From: Bacteroidales bacterium
Lineage (GTDB): Bacteria; Bacteroidota; Bacteroidia; Bacteroidales; VadinHA17
Assembly (NCBI GenBank): GCA_016715075.1
Contig: JADKBK010000007.1
Coordinates: 220,508 to 284,507, forward strand
Length of the DNA stretch: 64,000 bases
Direction: 5' to 3'
This document shows, piece after piece, positions 17,723-26,443 of the stretch. The notes below the pieces were generated by a model. It saw nothing but the letters and a program-made list of their open reading frames with translations. It ran no database searches and had not been told where the DNA came from. Made by a program: the position numbers and the translations under genes. The stretch's first letter is position 1; every line of letters begins with the position of its first letter.

Positions 17723-18130
17723 AACATAGCGTAAGAATTTACCTGCCAGCATAGCGAGGGCAGTGATCAGGATATTGGTTCTCAGAAGGCCCAGCCCGAC
17801 AGCAAAAATATCACCTACTGCAGGGACCCAGCAGAAAAAGGCAAAAACAGCTCCACGTTTATAAAGCCGGTTATGCCACTTTTCAATTGTTTCCCGCTTT
17901 ATCCGGAGATATTTTTCAATCCACTCCCATTTGCCTAAATAGCCAATCGCATAGCTGCTCATACCGCCCAGCCAGTTGCCGGCTGAAGCCACTAAAACTG
18001 CCGCATAGGGATCGGTTCCGTTAATTATGAGGAAAGAGAGCAGTGCTTCAGAACTGAAAGGCACTACAGTTGCTGCCAGAAAACTGGCCAGAAATAGTCC
18101 CCAGAGGCTGTAGTCAAAAAGTCCTTCCAT
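17690..18130 (-). CDS. YqaA-type membrane protein (DedA/SNARE-associated superfamily)
   Basis: 146 residues, full length for YqaA. Hydrophobic throughout, with FLAATVVPFSSEALLSFLI (re-entrant loop region with the family Pro and Glu), SAGNWLGGMSSYAIGYLGK (the GNxLG motif) and FCWVPAVGDIFAVGLGLLR. DedA-superfamily proteins are inner-membrane lipid-flipping or transport proteins needed for envelope integrity. Its 3' end overlaps the truncated LytTR frame tail-to-tail by 33 nt. Confidence 0.85.
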   Translation of the reverse strand: MEGLFDYSLWGLFLASFLAATVVPFSSEALLSFLIINGTDPYAAVLVASAGNWLGGMSSYAIGYLGKWEWIEKYLRIKRETIEKWHNRLYKRGAVFAFFCWVPAVGDIFAVGLGLLRTNILITALAMLAGKFLRYVLWGWLTGLVF

Positions 18131-18487
18131 TTATTCTAAGCTTCAATTACAGCCTGAAATATGTATTCAATCCACACTAGAAGCTGCAATTTTGTGGTTC
18201 AGGAAAGTTACCTTTAATAATTGATGGCATAAGGGATTGTACTTTCTTTCATAAGCCTCAAAATTACAAATTATTAATTCCCGGGAAGTTTATTGCTGTC
18301 AGATATATTAAAGTTTAATTTCGCAGGAAACCGCAGTATTTTTTGATAGCTGATAAGCGGCTAAGATATTCTGTCAGTACCGGGCGGGTAGTTTTTCAAT
18401 TTCAGAGCCAATTAAAGTATCTGGATTTGAACAATCGAATAAGCTCTTTGTTTTAAATCCTTCGGACTTAAACTGAATTAACATAAC
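18131..18487. other. Intergenic stretch without recognised content
   Basis: 357 bp between divergent genes. I see no convincing promoter box, hairpin, repeat or small frame. Confidence 0.5.
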
Positions 18488-19171
18488 GTGTATACAGAAA
18501 AGAAAGTGTCAGAACCTGCTGTTTCTGCAGACCTGCATAAAATCATCCGGATACGGCATTTAACAGATAGAACTTTTGTTATCAGGCTTGAACGCGGAGA
18601 TATGCAGTTTAAGTCAGGGCAACATATTATTGTTGGTCTGAAAGGTGAATTGGATCAGCGTGAATATTCGGTTTATAGTGGTGAGAATGATGATTACCTC
18701 GAAATTCTGGTCAGAGAAGTCCTTGACGGCAATGTATCTTCGCATTTGAAACAGTGTAAAGAAGGTCATTTACTGCAGGTTAACGGACCCTTTGGATCTT
18801 TTGGCCTTGAACAGTTTGACATGTTCTCAAGGAAACTCGTATTCATTGCATCTGGCACAGGTATTTCCCCTTTTCACAGTTTTATCAGATCCTATCCGGG
18901 AATTGATTATACTCTTATCCATGGAGTCAGTTATATTAATGAGGCATACGAAAGAGCTGATTATGACCCCGGCAGGTATATTTTATGTACTTCAAAAGAG
19001 AGCAGCGGAGGACGGAAAGGACGGGTAACAAGATTTTTAGGAACCTTCAGGGTCAACCCGGATATGTTGTTTTATGTGTGTGGCAACAACAACATGATCT
19101 ATGAGGTTTACCATATCTTAAGAGACAAAGGGGTCCCTGATGAAAAAATTTTCTCTGAAGTATATTTCTGA
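18488..19171 (+). CDS. Ferredoxin-NADP reductase-type flavoprotein
   Basis: 227 residues. Starts at GTG (18488); an in-frame stop lies immediately upstream and no other start precedes the conserved region. FAD-binding motif REYSVYSG (family RxYSxxS), NAD(P)-binding loop FIASGTGISPFHSF, and the C-terminal CGNNNMIYEVYHIL with a terminal aromatic residue are all present. No iron-sulfur or membrane domain. Likely transfers electrons between NADPH and a ferredoxin or another carrier in the cytoplasm. No clear functional partner among the neighbours. Confidence 0.85.
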   Translation: MYTEKKVSEPAVSADLHKIIRIRHLTDRTFVIRLERGDMQFKSGQHIIVGLKGELDQREYSVYSGENDDYLEILVREVLDGNVSSHLKQCKEGHLLQVNGPFGSFGLEQFDMFSRKLVFIASGTGISPFHSFIRSYPGIDYTLIHGVSYINEAYERADYDPGRYILCTSKESSGGRKGRVTRFLGTFRVNPDMLFYVCGNNNMIYEVYHILRDKGVPDEKIFSEVYF

Positions 19172-19212
19172 ATGAATATCTATTTAATTCAGGCCTGAAT
19201 TGATTTGTCAGC

Positions 19213-19341
19213 ATGCTCATGCTACTCTGGTCGGGGTCTACAGCATCAATGAGCGCCAAAAAGATAGAGCCTGCAATGAAGGGTATCGTTAAAACAATAA
19301 GAAAGGAGCTGCAAAAGAAGGGATTTATTTCAGATAAATAA
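19213..19341 (+). CDS. Possible small protein or gene remnant (42 residues)
   Basis: Frame from ATG 19213 (other starts at 19219 and 19249) ending AMKGIVKTIRKELQKKGF and ISDK. Basic amphipathic C-terminus. It lies in the 803-bp gap after the FNR-like gene, just past a perfect 16-bp palindrome at 19186-19201 (aattcagg/cctgaatt). No family recognised and no ribosome-binding signal; may be chance or the tail of a lost gene. Confidence 0.2.
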   Translation: MLMLLWSGSTASMSAKKIEPAMKGIVKTIRKELQKKGFISDK

Positions 19342-19440
19342 TTACTAGTGATGCATTAATTTGAAAAATATCTTTTTATATTATTGATAATAAATAGAAT
19401 ATAAGTGTTCATTGATTATTTGATTTGAATTGATATGTTA

Positions 19441-19545
19441 ACCCCGGAGGGGTAGAATAATGGACCCACTATACCGGTCTAATATTCAGCTTCTTTAGGG
19501 CTGTGACATTCAGTTTATAGATGACCGTGGGTTCACACCCACGGT
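19441..19545. repeat. Hairpin pair in intergenic repeat region
   Basis: Holds the 5-3-5 mini-hairpin acccc-gga-ggggt (19441-19453) and an 9-bp-stem hairpin accgtgggt/acccacggt with a 4-nt loop (19524-19545). Same class as the mini-hairpins at 7130-7405 and 54568-54580. Non-coding. Confidence 0.55.
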
Positions 19546-19555
19546 TATTCAGATT

Positions 19556-19708
19556 GGGGTTGTTTAAAAAGTCTTTTTAACCGCAAAGCACGCCAAGGAG
19601 GACGCAAAGTACGCAAAGATAAAATACTTACAATTAAATCTTTGCGATCTTTGCGCAATAACTTTGCGACCTTTGCGGTTAATGGATTTTGACTTTTTCG
19701 ACAGCCCC
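19556..19708. repeat. 153-bp inverted-repeat element with CGCAAAG core (MITE-like)
   Basis: Left end ggggttgtttaaaaagtc (19556-19573) pairs imperfectly with right end gactttttcgacagcccc (19691-19708). Between them accgcaaag... and repeated CGCAAAG units face ATCTTTGCG/CTTTGCGG units, so the whole block can fold as a long imperfect hairpin. The ends resemble terminal inverted repeats of insertion sequences, and a related block lies at 30232-30390. No clear target duplication and no coding capacity. Confidence 0.6.
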
Positions 19709-19974
19709 GATCTATTTAAATTAAACGCATCAGTTGTGATAAATAATCATTTATTTTCTATAGAATAATGTATAACTTGTATTCGGTTGTTAGGTTTAAA
19801 AGTTCGACCTGAGTGTATTACCGAGGAAATAATCAATTATCTGATTAATTGAGCAAATGTGACTGACGGGACTGGAATTTAGGAATACTGAAGCCTGATT
19901 CATATTTTTAAAATTTAATCAGGGATCGTTTTGTCGATATCTGAACAATAGAGAATACATTAAAGAATCATCCT

Positions 19975-20646
19975 ATGAAATCAGGTTATATCATTAAACA
20001 TTTTGTCGGCACATTAATATTTTTCTCAATTCTGTTTATCAGTGCAGGACACTGGGATTACTGGCAGGGAATAGTTTATGTGGCTATCGGACTTATTATG
20101 GGTACACTAAACTATACAGTTCTCAGGGTGGACAACGAACTGCTGATTGAACGCTCAAAACCAGGGGAAGGAACCATGAAATGGGATAAAATAATTCTCG
20201 GATTATCGTTCCTGGTAACTATCTGCATGTACATAACAGCCGGCCTTGATTCCGGTCGTTATCACTGGTCCCCCGATTACCATTGGAGCTTAAATTTTCT
20301 TGGCATAATCCTTACGATTTCCGGGCAGTTACTCTTTCTTGTAGCGCAAAAGCAAAACAAATTTTTTTCAAGCACTGTCAGAATTCAAAAAGACAGAATG
20401 CATACTGTCTGTGATACAGGACCTTATGAATTTGTCAGACATCCGGCCTATTTGGGTTCGGTTATCCAATCGATAGGATTTCCATTATTATTCGGATCAC
20501 TCTGGAGCATTATTCCAATATTTCTGTTAATCATCCTTCATGTATTCAGGACTAACCTGGAGGATAAAACATTGATAAAAGAATTACCAGGCTACCTGGA
20601 GTATTCGTATAAAACCCGTTTTAAGATTATACCCTATTTCTGGTGA
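19975..20646 (+). CDS. Isoprenylcysteine carboxyl methyltransferase (ICMT)-family membrane protein
   Basis: 223 residues with about five membrane segments. The C-terminal half carries the SAM-binding signature of the ICMT/PEMT family: DTGPYEFVRHPAYLGSVI, then RTNLEDKTLIKELPGY, LEYSYKTRFKIIPYFW. Bacterial members methylate unknown small molecules or lipids at the membrane. Stands alone after the repeat-rich gap; next gene 280 bp downstream. Confidence 0.82.
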   Translation: MKSGYIIKHFVGTLIFFSILFISAGHWDYWQGIVYVAIGLIMGTLNYTVLRVDNELLIERSKPGEGTMKWDKIILGLSFLVTICMYITAGLDSGRYHWSPDYHWSLNFLGIILTISGQLLFLVAQKQNKFFSSTVRIQKDRMHTVCDTGPYEFVRHPAYLGSVIQSIGFPLLFGSLWSIIPIFLLIILHVFRTNLEDKTLIKELPGYLEYSYKTRFKIIPYFW

Positions 20647-20925
20647 CATTCCTGCAGGCTGAAAAAGTGGACTGCTTAGTTAATAATATGGCCTGTCTTT
20701 CCAAATGTAAGTCACCTTTGATGAATCAAGTTTTTAACTGTTTAATATGGATATCATGGTAAGGACTTATTATGGAGTTGCCTGCCTGCATCCTCCATGC
20801 AGCAAATGACACCCACTGAGAATAAAGAAAGCCTGAAAACTTACTTCGGTAAATGAGGTGATAATTTTTTAATATGCACTAATTTTATTAGTTGTTATAA
20901 CAAACTTAAAATACCAGAATTCAAT

Positions 20926-22155
20926 ATGAAGCGGGAACAGTATATTCCATTTGATAAGGAATTCTTACTCGAAATGCAAATAGCGGAATACCCTTCAGGT
21001 AAAAAGGAGGCTGAAGATTTCAAAAAGCTATTCAATTTACTGGAGCATTATTTTCATTATGAAGCATTTGACCTTATCCGTAAATTAAAACAAAATTATG
21101 CTTTATTTGACCCTGATTTAAATCTAAAGGAACGGGAAGGCTTCGTTGGTAAAAGTGATTTTCCAACTTTTAAAGAAAGCCTTCTTAAAGTTCTTGAACG
21201 TGGCAATTATAGTCGTGTTGATCAGGACACAATTATCAATTCCTTTAAAAAATCGGATCTGATAGGATTAAAACTCGCAATCGACTTTGACGATTTTAAA
21301 GATTATGGATTGTATGTCCGGGGCCATCATCGAACCAGGGAAAAGGTACCCAGATTTCTTTTCTGGAAGAAAGAGATAGAGTTTGAATACTATGACCGGG
21401 TAATGATTTATCTTGATTATAACGATACTGAGTACTTTAACAAAAAGAAGGTTAAGATAAGTAAGCTGCTGTTTGATCCCGGGTGTATTGTATTAAAGAT
21501 CTTCAAAAGAGTGCCTAAAAATGATCTTGAAACTATATTTCCGAATGCAGTTCCCAGGATGTCAACTACTGATAAAATATTATTTTGGGTACCAGGTATT
21601 GGCGGAGGAATTTCGTTATTAATTACAAAAGTAATTCCTGCACTGATTGCAATGTATGCGGCGTACAAATCAGGGGAGTCATTAGATTTGTTAAATAGTA
21701 AAGCTGCACTTAATCAGGGTTTAATTGCATTGGGAATATTGGGTGGTTACCTGTTCCGACAATACAGTAGCTTTGTAAACAAGAAAATAAGATTTTCAAA
21801 AATGCTTGCTGATAGTCTTTACTTCAGAAATCTGGGGAACAATAGCGGAGCGTTTTATTCCTTGTTAAACTCTTCGGAAGAAGAAGAACTTAAGGAAACA
21901 ATTTTGGCTTACGCATTTTTAAACAGAAGCAGGAAGCCGTTAACTGCTGAAGAGCTCGATTCTCAGATTGAAACCTGGTTTAAAGAGAAGCTGAATACAG
22001 AAATTGATTTTGATGTCCGTGATGCCTTAAATAAGTTAAAAAACATTGGTCTTGGCATCGAAACAAATGATACATGGGAAGTTATACCTTTAAACAAGGC
22101 TCTTATCAGAATAGATGAGGAGTGGGATGGGATTTTTGCATATAACAAAAAGTAG
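20926..22155 (+). CDS. DUF3754 (TMEM143-like) membrane protein
   Basis: 409 residues. Recognisable by the block ILKIFKRVPKNDLETIFP-like region (about residues 190-207) and the following two hydrophobic segments around GIGGGISLLITKVIPALIAM and NQGLIALGILGGYLF, then YFRNLGNNSGAFYSLLNS and ETILAYAFL. This matches the DUF3754 family, related to eukaryotic TMEM143, of unknown function. The cytosolic N-terminal half is charged and helical. Transcription likely ends in the inverted repeat at 22160-22207 shared with the convergent neighbour. Confidence 0.75.
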   Translation: MKREQYIPFDKEFLLEMQIAEYPSGKKEAEDFKKLFNLLEHYFHYEAFDLIRKLKQNYALFDPDLNLKEREGFVGKSDFPTFKESLLKVLERGNYSRVDQDTIINSFKKSDLIGLKLAIDFDDFKDYGLYVRGHHRTREKVPRFLFWKKEIEFEYYDRVMIYLDYNDTEYFNKKKVKISKLLFDPGCIVLKIFKRVPKNDLETIFPNAVPRMSTTDKILFWVPGIGGGISLLITKVIPALIAMYAAYKSGESLDLLNSKAALNQGLIALGILGGYLFRQYSSFVNKKIRFSKMLADSLYFRNLGNNSGAFYSLLNSSEEEELKETILAYAFLNRSRKPLTAEELDSQIETWFKEKLNTEIDFDVRDALNKLKNIGLGIETNDTWEVIPLNKALIRIDEEWDGIFAYNKK

Positions 22156-22159
22156 TTTA

Positions 22160-22207
22160 AGGTTATAACATTGACGCTGATTGAATCCAGGTTAAAATGT
22201 TATACCT
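22160..22207. terminator. Bidirectional terminator-like inverted repeat
   Basis: aggttataacatt (22160-22172) pairs with aatgttatacct (22196-22207), with one bulged base and a 23-nt loop, between convergent genes. The right arm overlaps the last codons of the minus-strand gene. No strong T-run. Confidence 0.45.
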
Positions 22208-23016
22208 AAACGGAATGAAAGAGCTTTCTGGTGAACCATATCCCAGAGCTGGTCTCCGTTATCCCTTGTAGTGTCGAATAAGTTATTCTCAAATCCAATA
22301 CCAAAAATAAAGTTACTACCTCCTCCAAGCGGATATTCCATGCCTGCCATTGCATGGAATGAAAGGTTGAATGTGTTCAGTTCAGGCAAAGCATTTCCTC
22401 CTTTTATACGGAGTGATGGGATGTCTGCCCTGCCTGCGATTACAATTTTTGGATCGAATCCAAAATCAGTAAAAAACCTTCCGTAGACAATCTGGTTTGT
22501 CTGGAGCTTTATTCCCAGGGGTATTGAGAGATATGTAATTTTATATGTAATTTGTTCTCCTGCCTCGACCGTAAGAATATCATAGTTGTAATTTTTCAGC
22601 TCGAATTGTGAGGTCTCACTGCTGATGAGTCGTCCGCCGGCATTAATAATGTTTATCCCTGTGGAAAAGGAATAGTTGGGACTAAAATGTCTGTTATAAG
22701 AAATGCCGAAATTGAATCCCGGAACAACTCCGTCATTCCGGACATCATAACTGTCAGTTGAAAACCAGCTAAGCAGGGGGTCAAAGTGCATGCCGAAGCT
22801 TATTAGCGGTTGAACGTTATCCCTTCTGATATAAGGGTTATAGCCTTGCCGGGCTTGAGGTTGTGGTTGATTTGGAACGATGACTGAATGATTAGGCAGC
22901 ATACGATACCCGGGATAATAGCCTGGCTGGGCAATTGTATTTTGGTTTAATAATACCAGGGAAACAATAATTATTGACAAACTAATTACGGTTGAGTATT
23001 TATAATTATTTTTCAT
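22192..23016 (-). CDS. Secreted outer-membrane beta-barrel protein (porin-like)
   Basis: 274 residues. Signal peptide about 1-29, cleaved near TIAQPGYYPG. A Pro/Tyr/Gln-rich linker (about 30-65) is followed by alternating strands, for example FNFGISYNRHFSPNYSFS, then LSFHAMAGMEYPLGGGSNF and a final SFRLGITF ending in Phe, as in Bacteroidetes 8-10-strand barrels. No specific substrate can be read. Convergent with the DUF3754 gene. Confidence 0.75.
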   Translation of the reverse strand: MKNNYKYSTVISLSIIIVSLVLLNQNTIAQPGYYPGYRMLPNHSVIVPNQPQPQARQGYNPYIRRDNVQPLISFGMHFDPLLSWFSTDSYDVRNDGVVPGFNFGISYNRHFSPNYSFSTGINIINAGGRLISSETSQFELKNYNYDILTVEAGEQITYKITYLSIPLGIKLQTNQIVYGRFFTDFGFDPKIVIAGRADIPSLRIKGGNALPELNTFNLSFHAMAGMEYPLGGGSNFIFGIGFENNLFDTTRDNGDQLWDMVHQKALSFRLGITF

Positions 23017-23194
23017 TGTTTTTCATTGCTTTAAAGAAGAAATAATAATATCAATTTAACCCTCGCAGTGCAATTATTGCCATCCTTATCCGAAAGGTGC
23101 AAATATTGAGCCAAGGTTTTAAATTTGATGATTATGTATCCTTTATGCTGGTCTGAAAAGAAAAATCCGGATGGTTAAATATTCACATTATGCC

Positions 23195-25978
23195 CTATCT
23201 CTGTTTTGCCAGATTCTTAATATCTGAAACAACTGACGGGTATTTTTTCAGAAGTTTGAGAACTACCGCTATGTTGTAACTATTGATGGACTCAGATAAA
23301 TCAGTACCATAGTTCGTAATAATACTGGAATTATGTTTCTTGCCCAGGTCAGTTAATGCTTTACCAAAGATACTCACTTCTCCGATAGGCTGCCTGAGCG
23401 CAAAAGTTTTCCAGGTAACAGAGAGCTCTGTTTCCAGGGAATGTATCAGTCCGGGAATATCTGTAATACTCTCAGATGTTTCTGAATTAGCTTCATTTGC
23501 CGGATCTTCATTAGCTTCAATTCTTCTGTGGGGAAGGAAATTCATTAATTTAAAATACAGCTCATTGATCCTGACGGGTTTTATTAGAAGCCCTGCAAAT
23601 TCACTGTTTTTGATAAGATCTTTCTGGACTTCCAGCACAGCAGCAGTATATGCTAATACAGGAATATGTTTTGTTTCCGGATCACTTTTGATCTTTTCAA
23701 GTAACCCAAACCCATCCAGCTCAGGCATTCTGATATCAGATATAATGAGATCCGGGAGGATTTTTTTTGAAATTTCAAATCCGATTGCTCCGTTTTCAGC
23801 CTCATATATCCTGAGAGCAGTATCTTTTAAAGCATCCTTTAGATAACCCCTGTTATTCTGAACATCATCCACAATAACGATCTTTGCTTCAGTGAAGATA
23901 ATTTCAGCAGGATCGACAGAAATATCTGAGAGTATGGGAGTTAATTCAATCAGGGATATCGTGTCTGGTATTCTGAGAGTAAAAATGGTACCTTTCCCGG
24001 GTTCTGATTTAAGACTGATCTCCCCCTTCATAAGTCCTGCCAGTCTACGGCTGATTGAAAGTCCAAGACCTGTTCCTCCAAAATCCCTGAAGTCATGCTC
24101 CTGAACGAATGGTTCAAATATTTTATCCTGCATTTCCCTTGAGATTCCTAATCCAGTATCTTCCACTTCAATAACCAGGTCAATTATTTCTTCAGTTTTA
24201 TTCTTTGCATGTTCAATTCTTTTTGAATTTTCTGAATAGATCCTCAGTATTATTTGGCCTTGCGAGGTAAATTTAAAAGCATTCCCTATAAGGTTTAATA
24301 CGATCTGGCGAAGTCTTGCTTCATCAACATATATTCCATCAGGTGTTCCTGGTATAATTTCAAGGATAAACTTTATTCCCTTTTCGTTTACTTTAAAAGC
24401 GAAAATCTTTTCGAACTCTTCAAAGAACCTGAAGGTATTCACAAATTCGTATTCCAGTTCAAGCTTACCAGCTTCGATCTTTGATAAATCAAGTATGTCA
24501 TTGATTAATTTAAGGAGGCTTTTACCGCTTGATTTAATTGAATTGATATAATCTTTCTGAACTGAGTCGACTTTTGTTGAACTCAATAGTTCTGAGTAAC
24601 CGATAACTGCATTCATCGGTGTGCGGATCTCATGGCTCATATTGGCGAGAAAATCACTTTTTGCCTTGTTGGCATCTTCGGCAACCTTCTTGGCTTTACT
24701 CAAAGCTACTTCTGTTTTTTCCCTGGCCTTAATTTCTCTTGTCAGGATCTCATTGGTGGAAGCCAGTTGTTTGGTTCTTTCTTTTACTTTTTTCTCAAGA
24801 TTGGCATTAAGATCACGAATTGTCTGTTCTGCTTTTCTTCTTTCAGTAATATCTTCTTTTATTGCAAGGAAATGAGTCATTTTCCCTTTTTCATCCAGTA
24901 TGGGAGATATTGATACTGATTCCCAGTATAGCTCTCCGGTTTTCTTTTTATTATGAAACTCCCCTTTCCATTCTCTTCCGGGGTTTAATATTTCCCATAA
25001 ATTTTTATATTCCTCCTGAGGTTCTTTTCCGGTACTGAAGGTCAGGAGGTTTTTTCCCATCAATTCATTCAGAGAGTATCCTGTTATTCTTACAGCAGTT
25101 GGATTGGCATAGGTAATGTTTCCCTGAAGATCTGTTATTAATATGGACACAGGACTTTGTTCAGTTGCTCTGGACAGTTTTCTGATTTCTTCTTCCGCTA
25201 ACTTACGATCAGTGATATCTTTATCTACTCCTCTGTATCCGATTAAATCACCGGTCTCATTTAATATTGGAAATGCGTTTGTAAGAAGACAAACCCTATG
25301 TCCATCTTTATGGAGATTCCAGTTTTCAAGATCTTTAATTCTTCCCTTTTTGCCGGCAATTCCAGAAAATGCTGAACCATTTTTTTCTTTTTCATCATCC
25401 GTCATGAAATCAATAGGTGATTTGCCAATTATCTCTGATTGAATATAACCAAGGATATTGCTAATGGAATCGGAAGTATAGCAATAATGCCAGTTGCGAT
25501 CAATTTCCCAGAGCCAGTCGTATGAGCTCATAATAATATCACGAAGGCGGGCTTCTGATTCCTTCAGGGAGTTTTCAGCTTCAATACGGGAATTATGTTC
25601 TTCTTTTTCCTTCAGGGCACGCTCAATAGCAACATGCAGTTTTGAGAGTTTGTCTTTTACAATATAGTCGGAAGCTCCGATGTGCATTAACTCCACAGCC
25701 ATATCCTCCCCTATGGTACCTGAAATGCAAATAAACGGAACCTCAGGGCAGATCTTCTTTGACAGTAACAGAGCAGCTATTCCGCTAAAGCCGGGTAAAT
25801 AGTAATCAGACAGAATGATATCATATTTTTCAGAATTAAGTTTATTTGTGTATTCACTCGCTGATGTAACATGATCAAAATGGAAAATCAATCCTTCTCT
25901 TTTTAGCTGGTTACTAATAATTATAGCATCCTCCTCAATATCTTCCAGACATAGAATTTTTAATCCATTCCTGTTCAT
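23195..25978 (-). CDS. Hybrid sensor kinase: REC-PAS-PAS-HisKA-HATPase-REC
   Basis: 927 residues. An N-terminal receiver has phospho-acceptor D58 (LSDYYLPG). Two PAS domains (about 140-260, 270-390) and a coiled coil follow, then the phospho-acceptor His449 in NMSHEIRTPMNAVIGYSELL, an ATPase domain with LNLIGNAFKFT, DTGLGIS and GGTGLGLSI, a second receiver (about 695-815; IISDIRMPELDG) and a C-terminal helical segment of about 110 residues. No membrane segment, so it is cytoplasmic and takes its input through the N-terminal receiver, plausibly from the operon's other kinase. Third gene of a three-gene operon, 21 bp after the receiver protein. No DNA-binding output domain. Confidence 0.92.
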   Translation of the reverse strand: MNRNGLKILCLEDIEEDAIIISNQLKREGLIFHFDHVTSASEYTNKLNSEKYDIILSDYYLPGFSGIAALLLSKKICPEVPFICISGTIGEDMAVELMHIGASDYIVKDKLSKLHVAIERALKEKEEHNSRIEAENSLKESEARLRDIIMSSYDWLWEIDRNWHYCYTSDSISNILGYIQSEIIGKSPIDFMTDDEKEKNGSAFSGIAGKKGRIKDLENWNLHKDGHRVCLLTNAFPILNETGDLIGYRGVDKDITDRKLAEEEIRKLSRATEQSPVSILITDLQGNITYANPTAVRITGYSLNELMGKNLLTFSTGKEPQEEYKNLWEILNPGREWKGEFHNKKKTGELYWESVSISPILDEKGKMTHFLAIKEDITERRKAEQTIRDLNANLEKKVKERTKQLASTNEILTREIKAREKTEVALSKAKKVAEDANKAKSDFLANMSHEIRTPMNAVIGYSELLSSTKVDSVQKDYINSIKSSGKSLLKLINDILDLSKIEAGKLELEYEFVNTFRFFEEFEKIFAFKVNEKGIKFILEIIPGTPDGIYVDEARLRQIVLNLIGNAFKFTSQGQIILRIYSENSKRIEHAKNKTEEIIDLVIEVEDTGLGISREMQDKIFEPFVQEHDFRDFGGTGLGLSISRRLAGLMKGEISLKSEPGKGTIFTLRIPDTISLIELTPILSDISVDPAEIIFTEAKIVIVDDVQNNRGYLKDALKDTALRIYEAENGAIGFEISKKILPDLIISDIRMPELDGFGLLEKIKSDPETKHIPVLAYTAAVLEVQKDLIKNSEFAGLLIKPVRINELYFKLMNFLPHRRIEANEDPANEANSETSESITDIPGLIHSLETELSVTWKTFALRQPIGEVSIFGKALTDLGKKHNSSIITNYGTDLSESINSYNIAVVLKLLKKYPSVVSDIKNLAKQR

Positions 25979-25999
25979 AGTGCGGGATATTTTTAAATA

Positions 26000-26428
26000 T
26001 TAGGGAAGTTCATTCAGTAATGCCCAAAAGGCACCCAGATTTTTTATTGCATCCATAAACTGTTTGAAATCAACGGGTTTAACGACATAGGCATTTACAC
26101 CTAATTTATATGTTTGGATCAAATCACTTTCTTCCTTAGAGGAGGTTAGCATTACAACAGGGATATGTTTCAGATCCGGGTCATTTTTAATTTCTTTAAG
26201 CACCTCGATACCATCCATCCTTGGCATTTTCAGATCCAGTAAAACCACTGCCGGAGAACCCGGGTTTCGTCCTTTAAACCGGCCCTGAAATCTAAGGTAT
26301 TCCATTACTTCCACTCCGTCGTTTACTACCTCAATATTATTTGCAAGATGGTAATCTGAAAGAGCCAGAATTGTCAGGTCGATATCATTCTGGTTGTCTT
26401 CTGCAAGTAAGATTGTTTTTAAGTTCAT
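26000..26428 (-). CDS. Single-domain response regulator (Rcp1-like)
   Basis: 142 residues, one receiver domain. Acidic pair in LAEDNQND, phospho-acceptor D65 in LLDLKMPRMDG, Thr in VVMLTSSKEE, and Lys in YVVKPVDF. The insertion GRFKGRNPGSPA before the Asp is characteristic of Rcp1-type receivers paired with bacteriophytochrome-like kinases. The operon's first gene has the matching type of HisKA/ATPase. Spacing is 15 bp to the upstream kinase and 21 bp to the downstream hybrid kinase, so it probably shuttles phosphate between them. Confidence 0.92.
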   Translation of the reverse strand: MNLKTILLAEDNQNDIDLTILALSDYHLANNIEVVNDGVEVMEYLRFQGRFKGRNPGSPAVVLLDLKMPRMDGIEVLKEIKNDPDLKHIPVVMLTSSKEESDLIQTYKLGVNAYVVKPVDFKQFMDAIKNLGAFWALLNELP

Positions 26429-26443
26429 GCTTTGTCCTCCTTC

